Notes: generated by a model not told the origin, from the sequence alone. A DNA stretch of 30,747 nt from Nitrospira bacterium HGW-Nitrospira-1 (GCA_002839535.1 PGYF01000003.1:1-30747), one strand, 5' to 3'. Counted from the stretch's first letter, positions 15,303 to 23,810 are shown. Made by a program: numbers and translations.

Positions 15303-17417
15303 ATGTCAAAAGAAAGTTTAATGCAAGATCTAAATCCCCAGCAACGAGAAGTCCTTGAATACATGGATGGTCCGCTATTGGTGCTGGCCGGCGCCGGAAG
15401 CGGCAAGACAAGGGTCATTGCCCATAAATTTGCGCACCTTGTTAAATCCAAAAAGCTCTCCCCTGAATCAATCCTTACGGTGACCTTTACAAACAAGGCT
15501 GCCGGAGAAATGAGCGACAGGGTTAGAACCCTTGTCGGCAAAGACTTGAAATCCTTCTGGATAGGGACTCTGCATTCCCAGTGCAGCAGAATATTAAGGA
15601 AGGAGATAAAGGCAATCGGTTATGGAAATAATTTTTCGATATACGATGAAGACGACCGCTGTAATCTCATACGGCATATTCTAAAGGAATTCAAGATATA
15701 TGAGGCGCTCTATAAAGGGGTTTCTTCACGGATCAACTTTTTGAAGGCGTCGCTGGTCGGTGCGGATGATTTTCTTTCTTCGGGCGATGGATACGGTTTT
15801 GATGAGAGACTCGCCAAAGTTTACGTCAGGTATCAGGATGAACTGAAAAGGAGCAACGCCCTTGATTTCGACGACCTGATCATGCTGACAGTAAAGCTGT
15901 TTGAAGAAAAACCGAATCTCCTGAAAAAATATCAGGACCAGCTCCCATATCTGCTGGTAGATGAGTTCCAGGATTTAAATTGCGCGCAATACAACCTCAT
16001 AAAACTGCTGGCAATGCAGCACAGGAACATCTGCGCTGTTGGGGACGATGATCAGAGCATCTACAAATTCAGAGGCGCTGACGTGGAACATATCCTGAAT
16101 TTTGAGAAGGATTTCCCCGGCACAAAGGTGGTCAGACTCGAAAGGAATTATCGTTCTACGCAAAATATTCTTGAAGTTGCCAATGCTGTTATTGCGCTGA
16201 ATGATAAAAGAGAGAAAAAGAAGCTCTGGACAGAGAGAAAAAATGGGGAAATGGTACGTTTCTGCTGGCTCAACACACAGGAAGAAGAGGCGAAGCATAT
16301 TGCAAAGATCATCAGGGAACTGTACCTGAAGGGAAGTTATACCTATAAGGACATTGGAATATTATACCGCGTGAATCTTCAGTCAAAGGCAATAGCAGAC
16401 GCCCTGAGAGAAGCGGGTCTGCCCTATTGCATTGCGGGTGGGATCAGCTTTTACCAGAGAAAAGATATCAAAGATCTTATCGCCTATGTCCGTCTGGTCA
16501 TAAACCATGGGGACAATGTCAGCCTCAGGAGGGTCATCAATATACCGGCACGGCGGATAGGGACGGCTACCCTTTTGAAGATTGAAAATGAGGCAAAGAA
16601 AAAATCGCTCTGTCTTTTTGACGCCATCAGGTTTTGTATCAAGAGCAACAGTATTGTGCCTTCAACAAAAGATAAATTGAGCAGATTCGTGCGCATGGTC
16701 GAAAAGCTGTCTTCTCGAAACTATAAAAGCGCATCTGATATTTTGAAGAACGTGGCGGATAAATCAGGGTATATGGCAATGCTCAATGAGGAACGCAGAC
16801 AAAACATCGTTGAACTCATCAGCGCATCTGAGGGGAAAAATATTCAGGAGTTTATTGATAAGGCCTCATTGTTGACGAATTCCGACCATATCCCGGAAGG
16901 TAATTATATTTCCCTGATGCCTTTACATAATGCAAAAGGCGTTGAGTTCCCCGTTGTTTTTGTGACAGGCATGGAAGAAGGGCTTCTCCCGTATTTTAAG
17001 GCGAACGGCAGCAATGACGAGATATCCGAAGAACGAAGGCTCTTTTATGTGGGCATTACACGGGCAAAGGATTTTCTTGTGCTTACCGGCGCCCGCAAAA
17101 GAAGGTTATATGTCAAATTGCAGGAGCAGGAGCCTTCACGGTTTTTGCAGGACATACCGAAGGCACGCTGCAAGCGGACCGAAAAAGTCACTGCAGCCAC
17201 TGTGCTTAGATGCGTCCTAAATGCCAAAAAAAAACCTGAGCCGACAAAGGTGCGGCCGTACTTTGATTCAGGGTGCAGGGTGAAGCATCCTGTCTGGGGA
17301 GTAGGTGTTGTCCGTGATTGTTACGGGAACGGAGAAGACCAGAAGGTAATGGTCAATTTCCCCGCTATCGGCCTGAAAAGACTTTCGCTGAAACTTGCGA
17401 ATCTGACTAAATTATAG
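15303..17417 (+). CDS. pcrA: UvrD/PcrA-type superfamily 1 DNA helicase
   Basis: 3'-5' DNA helicase for repair and removal of recombination or replication blocks. The protein has 704 residues, near the usual 720. Motifs seen: Q-motif LNPQQREVLE, Walker A GAGSGKT (residues 30-36), TFTNKAAGEM, motif II VDEFQDLN, motif III GDDDQSIYKFRGAD, motif IV RNYRSTQNIL, and motif VI RRLFYVGITRAK. The C-terminal Tudor-like tail (VKHPVWGVGVV) that binds RNA polymerase in PcrA is present. Two variants: HSQC instead of the usual HSFC/HSFA, and LMPLHNAKG with Pro540 instead of Thr. GGAG about eight bases before the ATG supports the start. UvrD, PcrA and Rep are hard to separate by eye. Confidence 0.93.
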   Translation: MSKESLMQDLNPQQREVLEYMDGPLLVLAGAGSGKTRVIAHKFAHLVKSKKLSPESILTVTFTNKAAGEMSDRVRTLVGKDLKSFWIGTLHSQCSRILRKEIKAIGYGNNFSIYDEDDRCNLIRHILKEFKIYEALYKGVSSRINFLKASLVGADDFLSSGDGYGFDERLAKVYVRYQDELKRSNALDFDDLIMLTVKLFEEKPNLLKKYQDQLPYLLVDEFQDLNCAQYNLIKLLAMQHRNICAVGDDDQSIYKFRGADVEHILNFEKDFPGTKVVRLERNYRSTQNILEVANAVIALNDKREKKKLWTERKNGEMVRFCWLNTQEEEAKHIAKIIRELYLKGSYTYKDIGILYRVNLQSKAIADALREAGLPYCIAGGISFYQRKDIKDLIAYVRLVINHGDNVSLRRVINIPARRIGTATLLKIENEAKKKSLCLFDAIRFCIKSNSIVPSTKDKLSRFVRMVEKLSSRNYKSASDILKNVADKSGYMAMLNEERRQNIVELISASEGKNIQEFIDKASLLTNSDHIPEGNYISLMPLHNAKGVEFPVVFVTGMEEGLLPYFKANGSNDEISEERRLFYVGITRAKDFLVLTGARKRRLYVKLQEQEPSRFLQDIPKARCKRTEKVTAATVLRCVLNAKKKPEPTKVRPYFDSGCRVKHPVWGVGVVRDCYGNGEDQKVMVNFPAIGLKRLSLKLANLTKL

Positions 17418-17429
17418 GATAATCTGCTG

Positions 17430-17708
17430 ATGAAGATATCGATTGAACATTTGGCGCGGCTTGCCAGGCTGTCTGTGACCGAAGAAGAAAAAACACTCTT
17501 TGCAAACCAGATAGACGGCATTTTGAATTATGTGGATAAACTCAATGAGTTGGACACCGTCAATGTAGAGCCCACGTCCCATGTCATATTGCTCAGTAAT
17601 GTCGTGCGTGAAGACCTGCAGGGGGATTCTCTTGACAGAGAAGATGCGCTGATGAACGCCCCTGACAGGACAGACAAATTTTACCGGGTACCAAAGATAA
17701 TAGAATGA
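17430..17708 (+). CDS. gatC: Asp-tRNA(Asn)/Glu-tRNA(Gln) amidotransferase subunit C
   Basis: Small subunit of the GatCAB complex that converts misacylated Glu-tRNA(Gln) or Asp-tRNA(Asn). The protein has 92 residues, close to the typical 95. The family pattern is clear: VEHLARLARL-like start (IEHLARLARLSVTEEE), NYVDKLNELDTVNVEPTSHV, then REDLQGD and the end FYRVPKIIE. It starts 12 bases after the helicase stop and is probably co-transcribed with it. gatA and gatB are not next to it, so the complex is encoded at split loci. Its 3' side runs into the heptamer repeats at 17717. Confidence 0.95.
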   Translation: MKISIEHLARLARLSVTEEEKTLFANQIDGILNYVDKLNELDTVNVEPTSHVILLSNVVREDLQGDSLDREDALMNAPDRTDKFYRVPKIIE

Positions 17709-17716
17709 GAAAAAGA

Positions 17717-17747
17717 CAGCTATCAGCTATCAGCTATCAGCTATCAG
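17717..17747 (+). repeat. Heptanucleotide tandem repeat (CAGCTAT)
   Basis: Four exact copies of CAGCTAT followed by CAG, in the gap between gatC and panD. Non-coding short tandem repeat with a 7-nt period, so length changes would shift any reading frame, but none crosses it. Confidence 0.95.
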
Positions 17748-17758
17748 GATTTTTAAAT

Positions 17759-17785
17759 ACTGTTCACTGTTCACTGTTCACTGTT
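17759..17785 (+). repeat. Heptanucleotide tandem repeat (ACTGTTC)
   Basis: Three exact copies of ACTGTTC plus ACTGTT. It follows the CAGCTAT array after 11 bases and has the same 7-nt period with a different unit. It ends 17 bases before the panD start. Confidence 0.95.
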
Positions 17786-17802
17786 AGTCTGCCGGAGTCC
17801 TC

Positions 17803-18159
17803 ATGCTGAGGTGCATGTTGAGGTCCAAGATCCATATGGCGACGATTACCGAGTCGAATATAGCGTATGAAGGAAGCATCACCATTGACGAAGCCGTTTT
17901 AAATGACGCCGGCATGCTTCCCTATGAGCAGGCAATGATCAGCAATGTAAATAACGGAGAGCGCTTCGAGACCTATATCATCCCCGGCAAAAAAAACTCC
18001 GGCGAAATATGTCTGAACGGGCCAACTGCAAGAAAAGGCGTTGTCGGCGACAAGGTCATTATCTTTTGTTACAGCTATTTCGATGAAAGCGAGATACAAG
18101 ACTTCAAGCCGAAGATCGTCCACGTCAATGCAAAAAACCGGATCGTCCGGAAGAAATAG
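17803..18159 (+). CDS. panD: Aspartate 1-decarboxylase (pyruvoyl enzyme)
   Basis: Makes beta-alanine for pantothenate and coenzyme A. The 118-residue zymogen cleaves itself at Gly24-Ser25 (YEGSITID), turning Ser25 into the pyruvoyl cofactor. The start at 17803 puts this bond exactly at the family position. MLRCMLRSKIHMATITE corresponds to the conserved N-terminus, with Lys9 in the active site. NGERFETYII holds the Thr and Tyr58 needed for catalysis, and CLNGPTARKGVVGDKVIIF is the substrate-binding region. GGAG five bases upstream is the ribosome binding site. No other pantothenate gene is adjacent. The terminator at 18186 follows. Confidence 0.96.
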   Translation: MLRCMLRSKIHMATITESNIAYEGSITIDEAVLNDAGMLPYEQAMISNVNNGERFETYIIPGKKNSGEICLNGPTARKGVVGDKVIIFCYSYFDESEIQDFKPKIVHVNAKNRIVRKK

Positions 18160-18185
18160 CGTCCCTTCTTTTCAGCCCGCATAAT

Positions 18186-18219
18186 GCACCCCCAAAATAC
18201 ATTTTTCGGGTGCATTTTT
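18186..18219 (+). terminator. Hairpin terminator after panD, built from MITE-like end sequence
   Basis: GCACCC (18186-18191) pairs with GGGTGC (18208-18213), the inner CCCAAAA and TTTTCGGG extend the stem with one bulge, and ATTTTT follows. The same stretch contains ACATTTTTCGGGT and GCATTTTTCGGGT in tandem (18199-18224), which match the ends of the MITE at 5357 and 11303. Confidence 0.55.
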
Positions 18220-18223
18220 CGGG

Positions 18224-18253
18224 TTGACACAATTTCCGCCAACCTCTTATAAT
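18224..18253 (+). promoter_or_regulatory. Consensus sigma-70 promoter of the tRNA cluster
   Basis: TTGACA (18224-18229) and TATAAT (18248-18253) are separated by 18 nt; both hexamers match the consensus perfectly. The start would be near 18260, about 24 bases before the first tRNA. The first T of the -35 box is the last base of the MITE-end-like sequence. Confidence 0.85.
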
Positions 18254-18283
18254 TAACCCTCACTTTCCCTCCTTTTTTATATT

Positions 18284-18360
18284 GCGCCTGTAGCTCAGCT
18301 GGATAGAGCAACTGCCTTCTAAGCAGTAGGCCAGAGGTTCGAATCCTCTCAGGCGCGCCA
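18284..18360 (+). tRNA. tRNA-Arg (anticodon TCT)
   Basis: 77 bases with encoded CCA. The acceptor stem GCGCCTG pairs with CAGGCGC. The anticodon stem ACTGC/GCAGT carries loop CTTCTAA, so the anticodon is TCT, reading AGA/AGG. The T-arm shows GTTCGAATC. Confidence 0.97.
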
Positions 18361-18454
18361 TTTATATGGGATGCCGGAAATGTGCGGTGTTCAGCGGGCG
18401 GATTTTGTTGACTGAAAACAAAAATTCTGTTTAACTATAAAATAGTTTTTATAT

Positions 18455-18531
18455 GGTGAGCGTAGTTCAATGGTTAGAGCACTGGATTGTGGTTCCAGTT
18501 GTTGGGGGTTCGAGTCCCCTCGCTCACCCCA
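18455..18531 (+). tRNA. tRNA-His (anticodon GTG)
   Basis: Acceptor GTGAGCG (18456-18462) pairs with CGCTCAC, followed by C73 and encoded CCA. The anticodon loop TTGTGGT gives GTG. A G at 18455 sits opposite C73, the G-1 that histidyl-tRNA synthetase needs, and is encoded. T-arm GTTCGAGTC. Confidence 0.97.
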
Positions 18532-18539
18532 AAAAATCG

Positions 18540-18628
18540 TGATGTGTAAAGCGTGAAGCGTAATGAGAAAAAATTTTAACACTATAGTCCCTGCTCATTG
18601 CCGGTTACGCATTACGGATAACGAACTT
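18540..18628. repeat. Degenerate heptamer-like spacer between tRNA genes
   Basis: GTGTAAAGCGTGAAGCGTAATGAG at the left and CTCATTGCCGGTTACGCATTACGGATAACGAA at the right show a loose 7-nt period (TTACGCA, TTACGGA, TAACGAA) and partial inverted symmetry (GCGTAATG with CATTACGC-like words). No gene is visible. A similar AGTGATT motif, repeated at a 14-nt spacing, lies before tRNA-Lys. Confidence 0.4.
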
Positions 18629-18704
18629 GCGCCTGTAGCTCAGTGGATAGAGCATCAGCCTCCGGAGCTGAGGGCCGGAGGTTCGAATCCTCTCAGGCGC
18701 GCCA
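18629..18704 (+). tRNA. tRNA-Arg (anticodon CCG)
   Basis: 76 bases with encoded CCA. The acceptor GCGCCTG/CAGGCGC is identical to that of the Arg-TCT gene upstream. The anticodon stem TCAGC/GCTGA with loop CTCCGGA gives CCG, reading CGG. The two Arg genes share most of their arms and probably arose by duplication. Confidence 0.97.
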
Positions 18705-18755
18705 AGTGAATTTTACCGCGCAAAATTCACAGTGATTTGTAATCAGTGATTAGAC

Positions 18756-18831
<76 letters not shown>

Positions 18832-18838
18832 GTAAAAA

Positions 18839-18873
18839 AGGGTTTTCAGGCAGTTATAGACCTAAAAGCCCTT
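18839..18873 (+). terminator. Weak hairpin after the tRNA cluster
   Basis: AAGGGTTTTCAGG and CCTAAAAGCCCTT form an imperfect stem around about 10 bases. There is no real T tract afterwards (TTGATTCAT), so termination would be partial and read-through into the kinase gene at 18916 is possible. Confidence 0.35.
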
Positions 18874-18915
18874 GATTCATATATTTGTGATATTATTCCT
18901 GTAATCCTAAATAAA

Positions 18916-19959
18916 ATGATTTCACCTGACGCAATTATTAACAGTCTTAAGGAAACGATCATTCTTTTTGATAAAAAAGCAAAAATAACCTATGTCAATA
19001 AAAGCGGGGAAGAGCTGCTTCGGAAAAGTTCCAAAGATATCATAGGGAAAAAACTCTTGCAAATCTTTCACAGCGAAAAAACCATTTCACCTTTAATAAA
19101 AAAAACAATAAATGAAGGTCGGTCTCTGAGGGGCAAATCCGTAAGTTTGAATGTCGGGCAGCCTATCAATATAGACTTCAGCCTATCGCCTTTTTTTATA
19201 GATGACAGGATTGACGGGGCCATATTGTCCATATCGGAAAACATAAATATAGCCGAGAGAGAAGATTATGATTATGATTTCGACTCTGCCGTTTATCTGC
19301 TCGGAACAATAGCGCACGAGATAAAAAATCCCCTTGGCGGCATCAAAGGCGCTGCCCAGTTATTACGCAATATTGCCCAGGATGCGAACATTAACGAATA
19401 CACAGACCTTATTATCAGGGAAACCGACAGGTTAAATTCAATTCTCCGTGATTATCTTGCAATATGCAAAAACCCAACCTTACATCCGGTAAACATACAT
19501 GAAGCGCTGGAAAAGGCTCTGGCTATAATGAACACCGCTATCCTGAAGGCGGGGATTTCGGTAAAAAGAATCTATGACCCAAGCCTTCCACAGATACAGG
19601 GAGACGAAGCCAGGCTTTTACAGGTTTTCCTCAATATTATCAAAAATGCCGTTGAATCAATGAAAAAAGGCGGTGGGCTTGAAATTACAACAAGTCCCTC
19701 AAAAGAATCCGTCATTGACCAGGGCAAGATAAAAAGATGGGTTTTGATCTCCATAAAAGATACGGGGAAGGGAATTCCTGAAAAGGACCTGAAAAAAATA
19801 TTTCTTCCCTTTTATACAAAGAAAAAAACAGGGACCGGCATAGGGCTTTCTTTTTCAAAAAAGGCCGTCAAAGACCACGGCGGATTCATCAAGGTAGAAA
19901 GTCTGGTAAACAGGGGGACGGTTTTTCATCTTTACATACCGTTTGAATACAATGGATAA
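18916..19959 (+). CDS. PAS-domain sensor histidine kinase, NtrB-like
   Basis: 347 residues, no membrane segment, so a cytosolic kinase. The PAS domain spans residues about 5-115 (IILFDKKAKITYVNKSGEELL). The dimerisation helix has the phospho-acceptor His134 in TIAHEIKNPLGGIKGAAQLL. The ATPase domain shows the N box NIIKNAVESM, G1 DTGKGIPEKD and G2 TGTGIGLSFSKKAVKDHGG. This is the layout of NtrB/GlnL. The next gene, an NtrC-type regulator, overlaps its 3' end by eight bases, so the two form one unit. Whether it senses nitrogen status cannot be shown, because no glnA or PII gene is in the window. Confidence 0.93.
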   Translation: MISPDAIINSLKETIILFDKKAKITYVNKSGEELLRKSSKDIIGKKLLQIFHSEKTISPLIKKTINEGRSLRGKSVSLNVGQPINIDFSLSPFFIDDRIDGAILSISENINIAEREDYDYDFDSAVYLLGTIAHEIKNPLGGIKGAAQLLRNIAQDANINEYTDLIIRETDRLNSILRDYLAICKNPTLHPVNIHEALEKALAIMNTAILKAGISVKRIYDPSLPQIQGDEARLLQVFLNIIKNAVESMKKGGGLEITTSPSKESVIDQGKIKRWVLISIKDTGKGIPEKDLKKIFLPFYTKKKTGTGIGLSFSKKAVKDHGGFIKVESLVNRGTVFHLYIPFEYNG

Positions 19960-21343
19960 AAATATATTAGTGATTGATGACGATGAAAGCATCATCTGGG
20001 TCATCAAAAAAGCCCTCGAACCCTCAGGTTACAAAATAACCTCAAGGACAAAGCTTGCCTCAGGACTAAAGGCTGTACAGGAGAACACCCATATCGCGCT
20101 GCTCGATATAATCCTGCCTGACGGCGATGGGCTTGATGGGCTGAGGGAGATACGCGCTTCCAACCCAAATACCATTGTCATTATGATAACCGCAAACGCC
20201 GGAATGCAGAGCACTATAACAGCAATGAAGGAAGGCGCTTATGATTATCTTGAAAAACCCTTTGACGTCGAAGAGCTGAAAATAGTTATTGAAAAAGCCT
20301 TCCGGGAACTCTCCCTCAGAGAAGAATTAAAGAAACTCAAAAAAGCCGCTTTCGAGACGGAAAATCCGCAGATGCTCGGCAAAAGCCCTAAAATGCTCAA
20401 GGTTTTCAAAGAGATCGGGAAAGTCGCCTCTAAAGACATCACTGTTCTGATAACCGGAGAAAGCGGTACAGGCAAGGAACTTGTAGCAAAGGCAATTCAT
20501 TTAAACAGCAGCCGTTCTCTCGGCCCTTTTATCGCAATAAATTCCGCAGCCATCCCAAATGACCTTATTGAATCAGAGCTCTTCGGCTATAAAAAGGGGG
20601 CCTTCACAGGAGCAATAAAAGACAAGGAAGGTAAAATAGAGACGGCAAACACGGGGACTCTTTTCCTTGACGAAATTTCCGAGATAGGACCTGATCTGCA
20701 GGCAAAGCTGCTGCGTTTTCTCGAGGAAAAGGAATTCACCCCTTTGGGAAGTAACGTCACCATCAAGGCCGATGTAAGGATTATAGGAGCGTCCAATAAA
20801 GATCTTGTTGCTGCCGTAAAAAACGGACAGTTCAGGGAAGACCTCTATTACCGCTTTAATGTTGTTCAGATCAAGCTCCCGGCGCTGCGCGAGAGAAAAG
20901 AGGACATACCTCTTCTTGCAAAAAACTTCCTCAGGGAAACTACTGTAAAGCTGGAGACAGGAGAGAAGGAATTATCAAGGGACGCAAAGGTCCTGCTCCT
21001 GAAATATGACTGGCCCGGCAATGTGCGTGAGTTGGAGAATGTCATAAAGAGGGCTTGTGTGCTTTCAAGCGGAACAATAATAGAAAATAAGGACCTGCTG
21101 ATCGAGGAAGACAAATGCTATTCCATCAAAGACTTCCTTGAAGAAAAATTGCAGCATTGCCTGAAGGATTTGACCACTATAAGCAGCTGCAATCTCTATA
21201 ATACTGTTCTTTCGGAGGTCGAAAAGGCCCTGCTCAGCATTGTTTTAAAAAAAACAAACAATAATCAGTTGAAAACTGCAAAGGTGCTCGGAATCAACCG
21301 CAATACGCTCAGATCAAAGATCAAGGAATATAAAATCAGATGA
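19952..21343 (+). CDS. Sigma-54-dependent response regulator, NtrC-like
   Basis: 463 residues from ATG 19952; a TTG three codons earlier is less likely. Receiver with Asp9-Asp11 and phospho-acceptor Asp52 (LLDIILPDGDG), then AAA+ domain with GESGTGKE, the sigma-54 loop GAFTGA, Walker B GTLFLDEISEIG and FREDLYYRFNVVQI. A Fis-type helix-turn-helix is at the end (NQLKTAKVLGINRNTLRSKI). It overlaps the kinase gene by eight bases, a clear cognate pair. The stop lies nine bases from the convergent stop of the minus-strand NarL-type regulator. The window thus has two NtrC-family regulators with only one kinase of this class. Confidence 0.94.
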   Translation: MDKNILVIDDDESIIWVIKKALEPSGYKITSRTKLASGLKAVQENTHIALLDIILPDGDGLDGLREIRASNPNTIVIMITANAGMQSTITAMKEGAYDYLEKPFDVEELKIVIEKAFRELSLREELKKLKKAAFETENPQMLGKSPKMLKVFKEIGKVASKDITVLITGESGTGKELVAKAIHLNSSRSLGPFIAINSAAIPNDLIESELFGYKKGAFTGAIKDKEGKIETANTGTLFLDEISEIGPDLQAKLLRFLEEKEFTPLGSNVTIKADVRIIGASNKDLVAAVKNGQFREDLYYRFNVVQIKLPALRERKEDIPLLAKNFLRETTVKLETGEKELSRDAKVLLLKYDWPGNVRELENVIKRACVLSSGTIIENKDLLIEEDKCYSIKDFLEEKLQHCLKDLTTISSCNLYNTVLSEVEKALLSIVLKKTNNNQLKTAKVLGINRNTLRSKIKEYKIR

Positions 21344-21352
21344 TCCTTTCAA

Positions 21353-22012
21353 CTACATATCGAGCTTGATAATCCCTTTCATAATCGCAAATTTTATCAG
21401 GGCCGCACGGGAATGCAGGTCAAGCTTTTCAGATATATTGGTCTGATGTGCGATAACAGTCTTCGTGCTTATATTTAACATCTCGGCGATTTCCTTATGG
21501 CTGTGTCCCTCGGCAATCAGTTTCAGTACCTGCTTTTCCCTGTCAGTGAGTTTTTCGTAGGGGTCTTCGACTGATATTTCTCCAAACCTGCCGAGATATC
21601 CGTCAATGACCTTCGTGGCGATTGATGAATAGAGATAGGATTCCCCCTTTGCAACCGCTCTGATGGCGGTGATGAGGTCTGTGCCCACTGCCTGTTTCAG
21701 TATATAGCCTGAAACGCCGGCCTTCAAGAGCCGGCTCACGTACTCCTTATCATCATATTGACTCAATATGAGCACCTTGATATCAGGCTGTCTCTTCTTG
21801 ATCTCGACCGTTGCCTCAATACCGCCGAGCTCCGGCATTGATATGTCCATAATAATCACATCAGGCTTCAGTTTTTCCACCTTTTCTATCGCCTCAAGCC
21901 CGTTTGATGCCTCGCCGACAACTTCAATATCATCATAAAACTTCAGAAAAGCTATAATGCCTTCTCTCATCAATGCATGGTCATCTGCAATCATGACCCT
22001 TGTCTTAGACAT
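21353..22012 (-). CDS. NarL/LuxR-family response regulator
   Basis: 219 residues. Receiver: Asp10-Asp11, phospho-acceptor Asp56 in IIMDISMPELGG, and the Lys of GVSGYILKQAV. C-terminal LuxR-type helix-turn-helix: LTDREKQVLKLIAEGHSHKEIAEML and NISTKTVIAHQ. It overlaps the kinase gene at 22005 by eight bases and is the last gene of the minus-strand respiratory unit. It most likely controls that unit or other respiratory genes in answer to the signal of its kinase. Confidence 0.95.
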   Translation of the reverse strand: MSKTRVMIADDHALMREGIIAFLKFYDDIEVVGEASNGLEAIEKVEKLKPDVIIMDISMPELGGIEATVEIKKRQPDIKVLILSQYDDKEYVSRLLKAGVSGYILKQAVGTDLITAIRAVAKGESYLYSSIATKVIDGYLGRFGEISVEDPYEKLTDREKQVLKLIAEGHSHKEIAEMLNISTKTVIAHQTNISEKLDLHSRAALIKFAIMKGIIKLDM

Positions 22013-23810
22013 ATTTATCCCCAGAAAATTTTAATGGAATCCGCAGGCTTATTCGTGCGCCGCATCCCGGCTCTGAATATATGAACGCCTTACTATCTAA
22101 AAGATGCGCCCTTTCCTGCATTCCAAGTATGCCGAGTCCCCTGCCGTCTTCGGTCCTCTTTAAGGCAGACCTGACGTCGAACCCCTTACCGTCATCCTCA
22201 ATATCAAGATTGATAACATTTTCGTCTATCTTCATAATAACAAAAACGTTTTCAGCCTCTGCATGTCTTGCGATATTGACGATGGCCTCCTGTATTATCC
22301 GGAATAACGTAGTTTCAAGATAGGGATCAAATCGTCTGCCTTGGTCACCTATGATATTGAAGAAATATGTTAAACCCTTCAGGTGTTTTTCCATAAGCCA
22401 TCTGATAGCAGCCTCCAGTCCAAGGTCATCCAGTATAGACGGCCTGAGGTTCTGGATTATTGTCCGAAGATCACCGATGGTGTTATATATAACAATCCTC
22501 ACCTCCTCGATCTTTTCCCTGGATGGAGGTTCATCCAATAACTTGCACATCTCTATTTTTATCAGGACAGCAGACAGTGACTGCATCGTCTGATCATGCA
22601 GTCCCCGCGCAACCCTTTTTCTCTCTTCCTCTTGGGCTGTTATGACTTTTCCTAAGAGATTCTGGACCTTTTGCCTGCTGTGCTTTATCTCTTTTGTCCT
22701 CTCAATTACCTGTCTTTCAAGCTCAACATTGTGATTTTTGATACTCTCAAGCGAATCAGCGAGTTTCACCCTCATTACCTCAAAGCTCTGGCCCAAGGCC
22801 CTGATCTCATTACTGCCCCGGACAGGAATTTTCCTTGTCAGTTCCCCATTTGCTATCCGTTCAGTGGCCTTGATTAATTCGGTTATCGGGTCAATAATGC
22901 CGCGGCTTATAGTGATGGTCAATATGAACGCTACGCCGACAAATATGAGACCGAGCGTAAAAAAAAGCTTTTTTAATTTTGCCGCTGAGGCAAAGACGTC
23001 TCCTTCGGGTTCCTGAATGACTACACCCCAGGGCGCCATTTCAAGATGCGAAGTTACATGTATCTTTTTATGTATATCACAGGCTGTGACGCCTTCTTTG
23101 TCGGCCCGCACCAGCGGAATAAAATAATCCAGGTGTTCGCAAAAGGTTAAGGCCCGGGCAGGCTTTGACGAAGCTATGATCACTCCATTTGAATCTATAA
23201 TATCTATGACGGCATTCTGCCCTATATTGATCAGCCGGAACATCTGGGCAAGCCTGGGATTTGTAGGATCAATCTCTCCGCCGGCAATCCCGACAGGACT
23301 GCCGTTTTTGTCCTTCAGCGGCGCCAGTACGAATATGACCTTTCTCTTCTCGATTTCGGTGGTATAAACATTTGATACAACCGGCCTGCCGCCTATAATC
23401 GTCTGGCTGATGGGTTCAATGCCCATGAGATTAATATTGGCGTCCTTTAGCTTTTCCGGGTAATTCAAAATAACGTTCCCGCTTTTATCCAGGAGGAATA
23501 CGCCGTCTGTAAATATGGAGTATCTGTATGCCGTGCTCAGGGCTTCTCTTTCAGGATTTAAATTATCGTCATTCAGATTTACGCTGCCTGAAAGGGATAT
23601 GTCGTAAAGACGGTTTACGTTGTCTTTTATAATGCTGTCTATGTTATTGCGGATCAGACGGGCAAGGACAAGCTTCTTGTCCAGCGAGTCCTCTATATTT
23701 TTCTCAACGATGTAATGGCTTACAAACCCGAAGCTCAATAGTATTATCGCCATGCCCAGCGTTACTGCAAGGGTTATCCTCTTACGCAAGCTCCCACTTT
23801 CAGTTCGCAT
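22005..23810 (-). CDS. Membrane sensor histidine kinase, cache-HAMP-HisKA_3
   Basis: 601 residues. Membrane segment about 12-33, then a periplasmic sensor of about 250 residues resembling a double cache domain (DGVFLLDKSGNVILNYP; NAVIDIIDSNGVIIASS), a second membrane segment near 285-305, HAMP (IIDPITELIKATERIANGEL), a coiled coil, and a NarX-type kinase core with His405 in ARGLHDQTMQSL. The ATPase end shows DDGKGFDV and GRGLGILGMQERA. The sensor has Cys-His pairs (FCEHLDYF and ACDIHKK), unusual for cache domains and possible metal or redox ligands. It follows the cytochrome b gene by 42 bases, so a respiratory or redox signal is likely, though not shown. Confidence 0.93.
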   Translation of the reverse strand: MRTESGSLRKRITLAVTLGMAIILLSFGFVSHYIVEKNIEDSLDKKLVLARLIRNNIDSIIKDNVNRLYDISLSGSVNLNDDNLNPEREALSTAYRYSIFTDGVFLLDKSGNVILNYPEKLKDANINLMGIEPISQTIIGGRPVVSNVYTTEIEKRKVIFVLAPLKDKNGSPVGIAGGEIDPTNPRLAQMFRLINIGQNAVIDIIDSNGVIIASSKPARALTFCEHLDYFIPLVRADKEGVTACDIHKKIHVTSHLEMAPWGVVIQEPEGDVFASAAKLKKLFFTLGLIFVGVAFILTITISRGIIDPITELIKATERIANGELTRKIPVRGSNEIRALGQSFEVMRVKLADSLESIKNHNVELERQVIERTKEIKHSRQKVQNLLGKVITAQEEERKRVARGLHDQTMQSLSAVLIKIEMCKLLDEPPSREKIEEVRIVIYNTIGDLRTIIQNLRPSILDDLGLEAAIRWLMEKHLKGLTYFFNIIGDQGRRFDPYLETTLFRIIQEAIVNIARHAEAENVFVIMKIDENVINLDIEDDGKGFDVRSALKRTEDGRGLGILGMQERAHLLDSKAFIYSEPGCGARISLRIPLKFSGDKYV

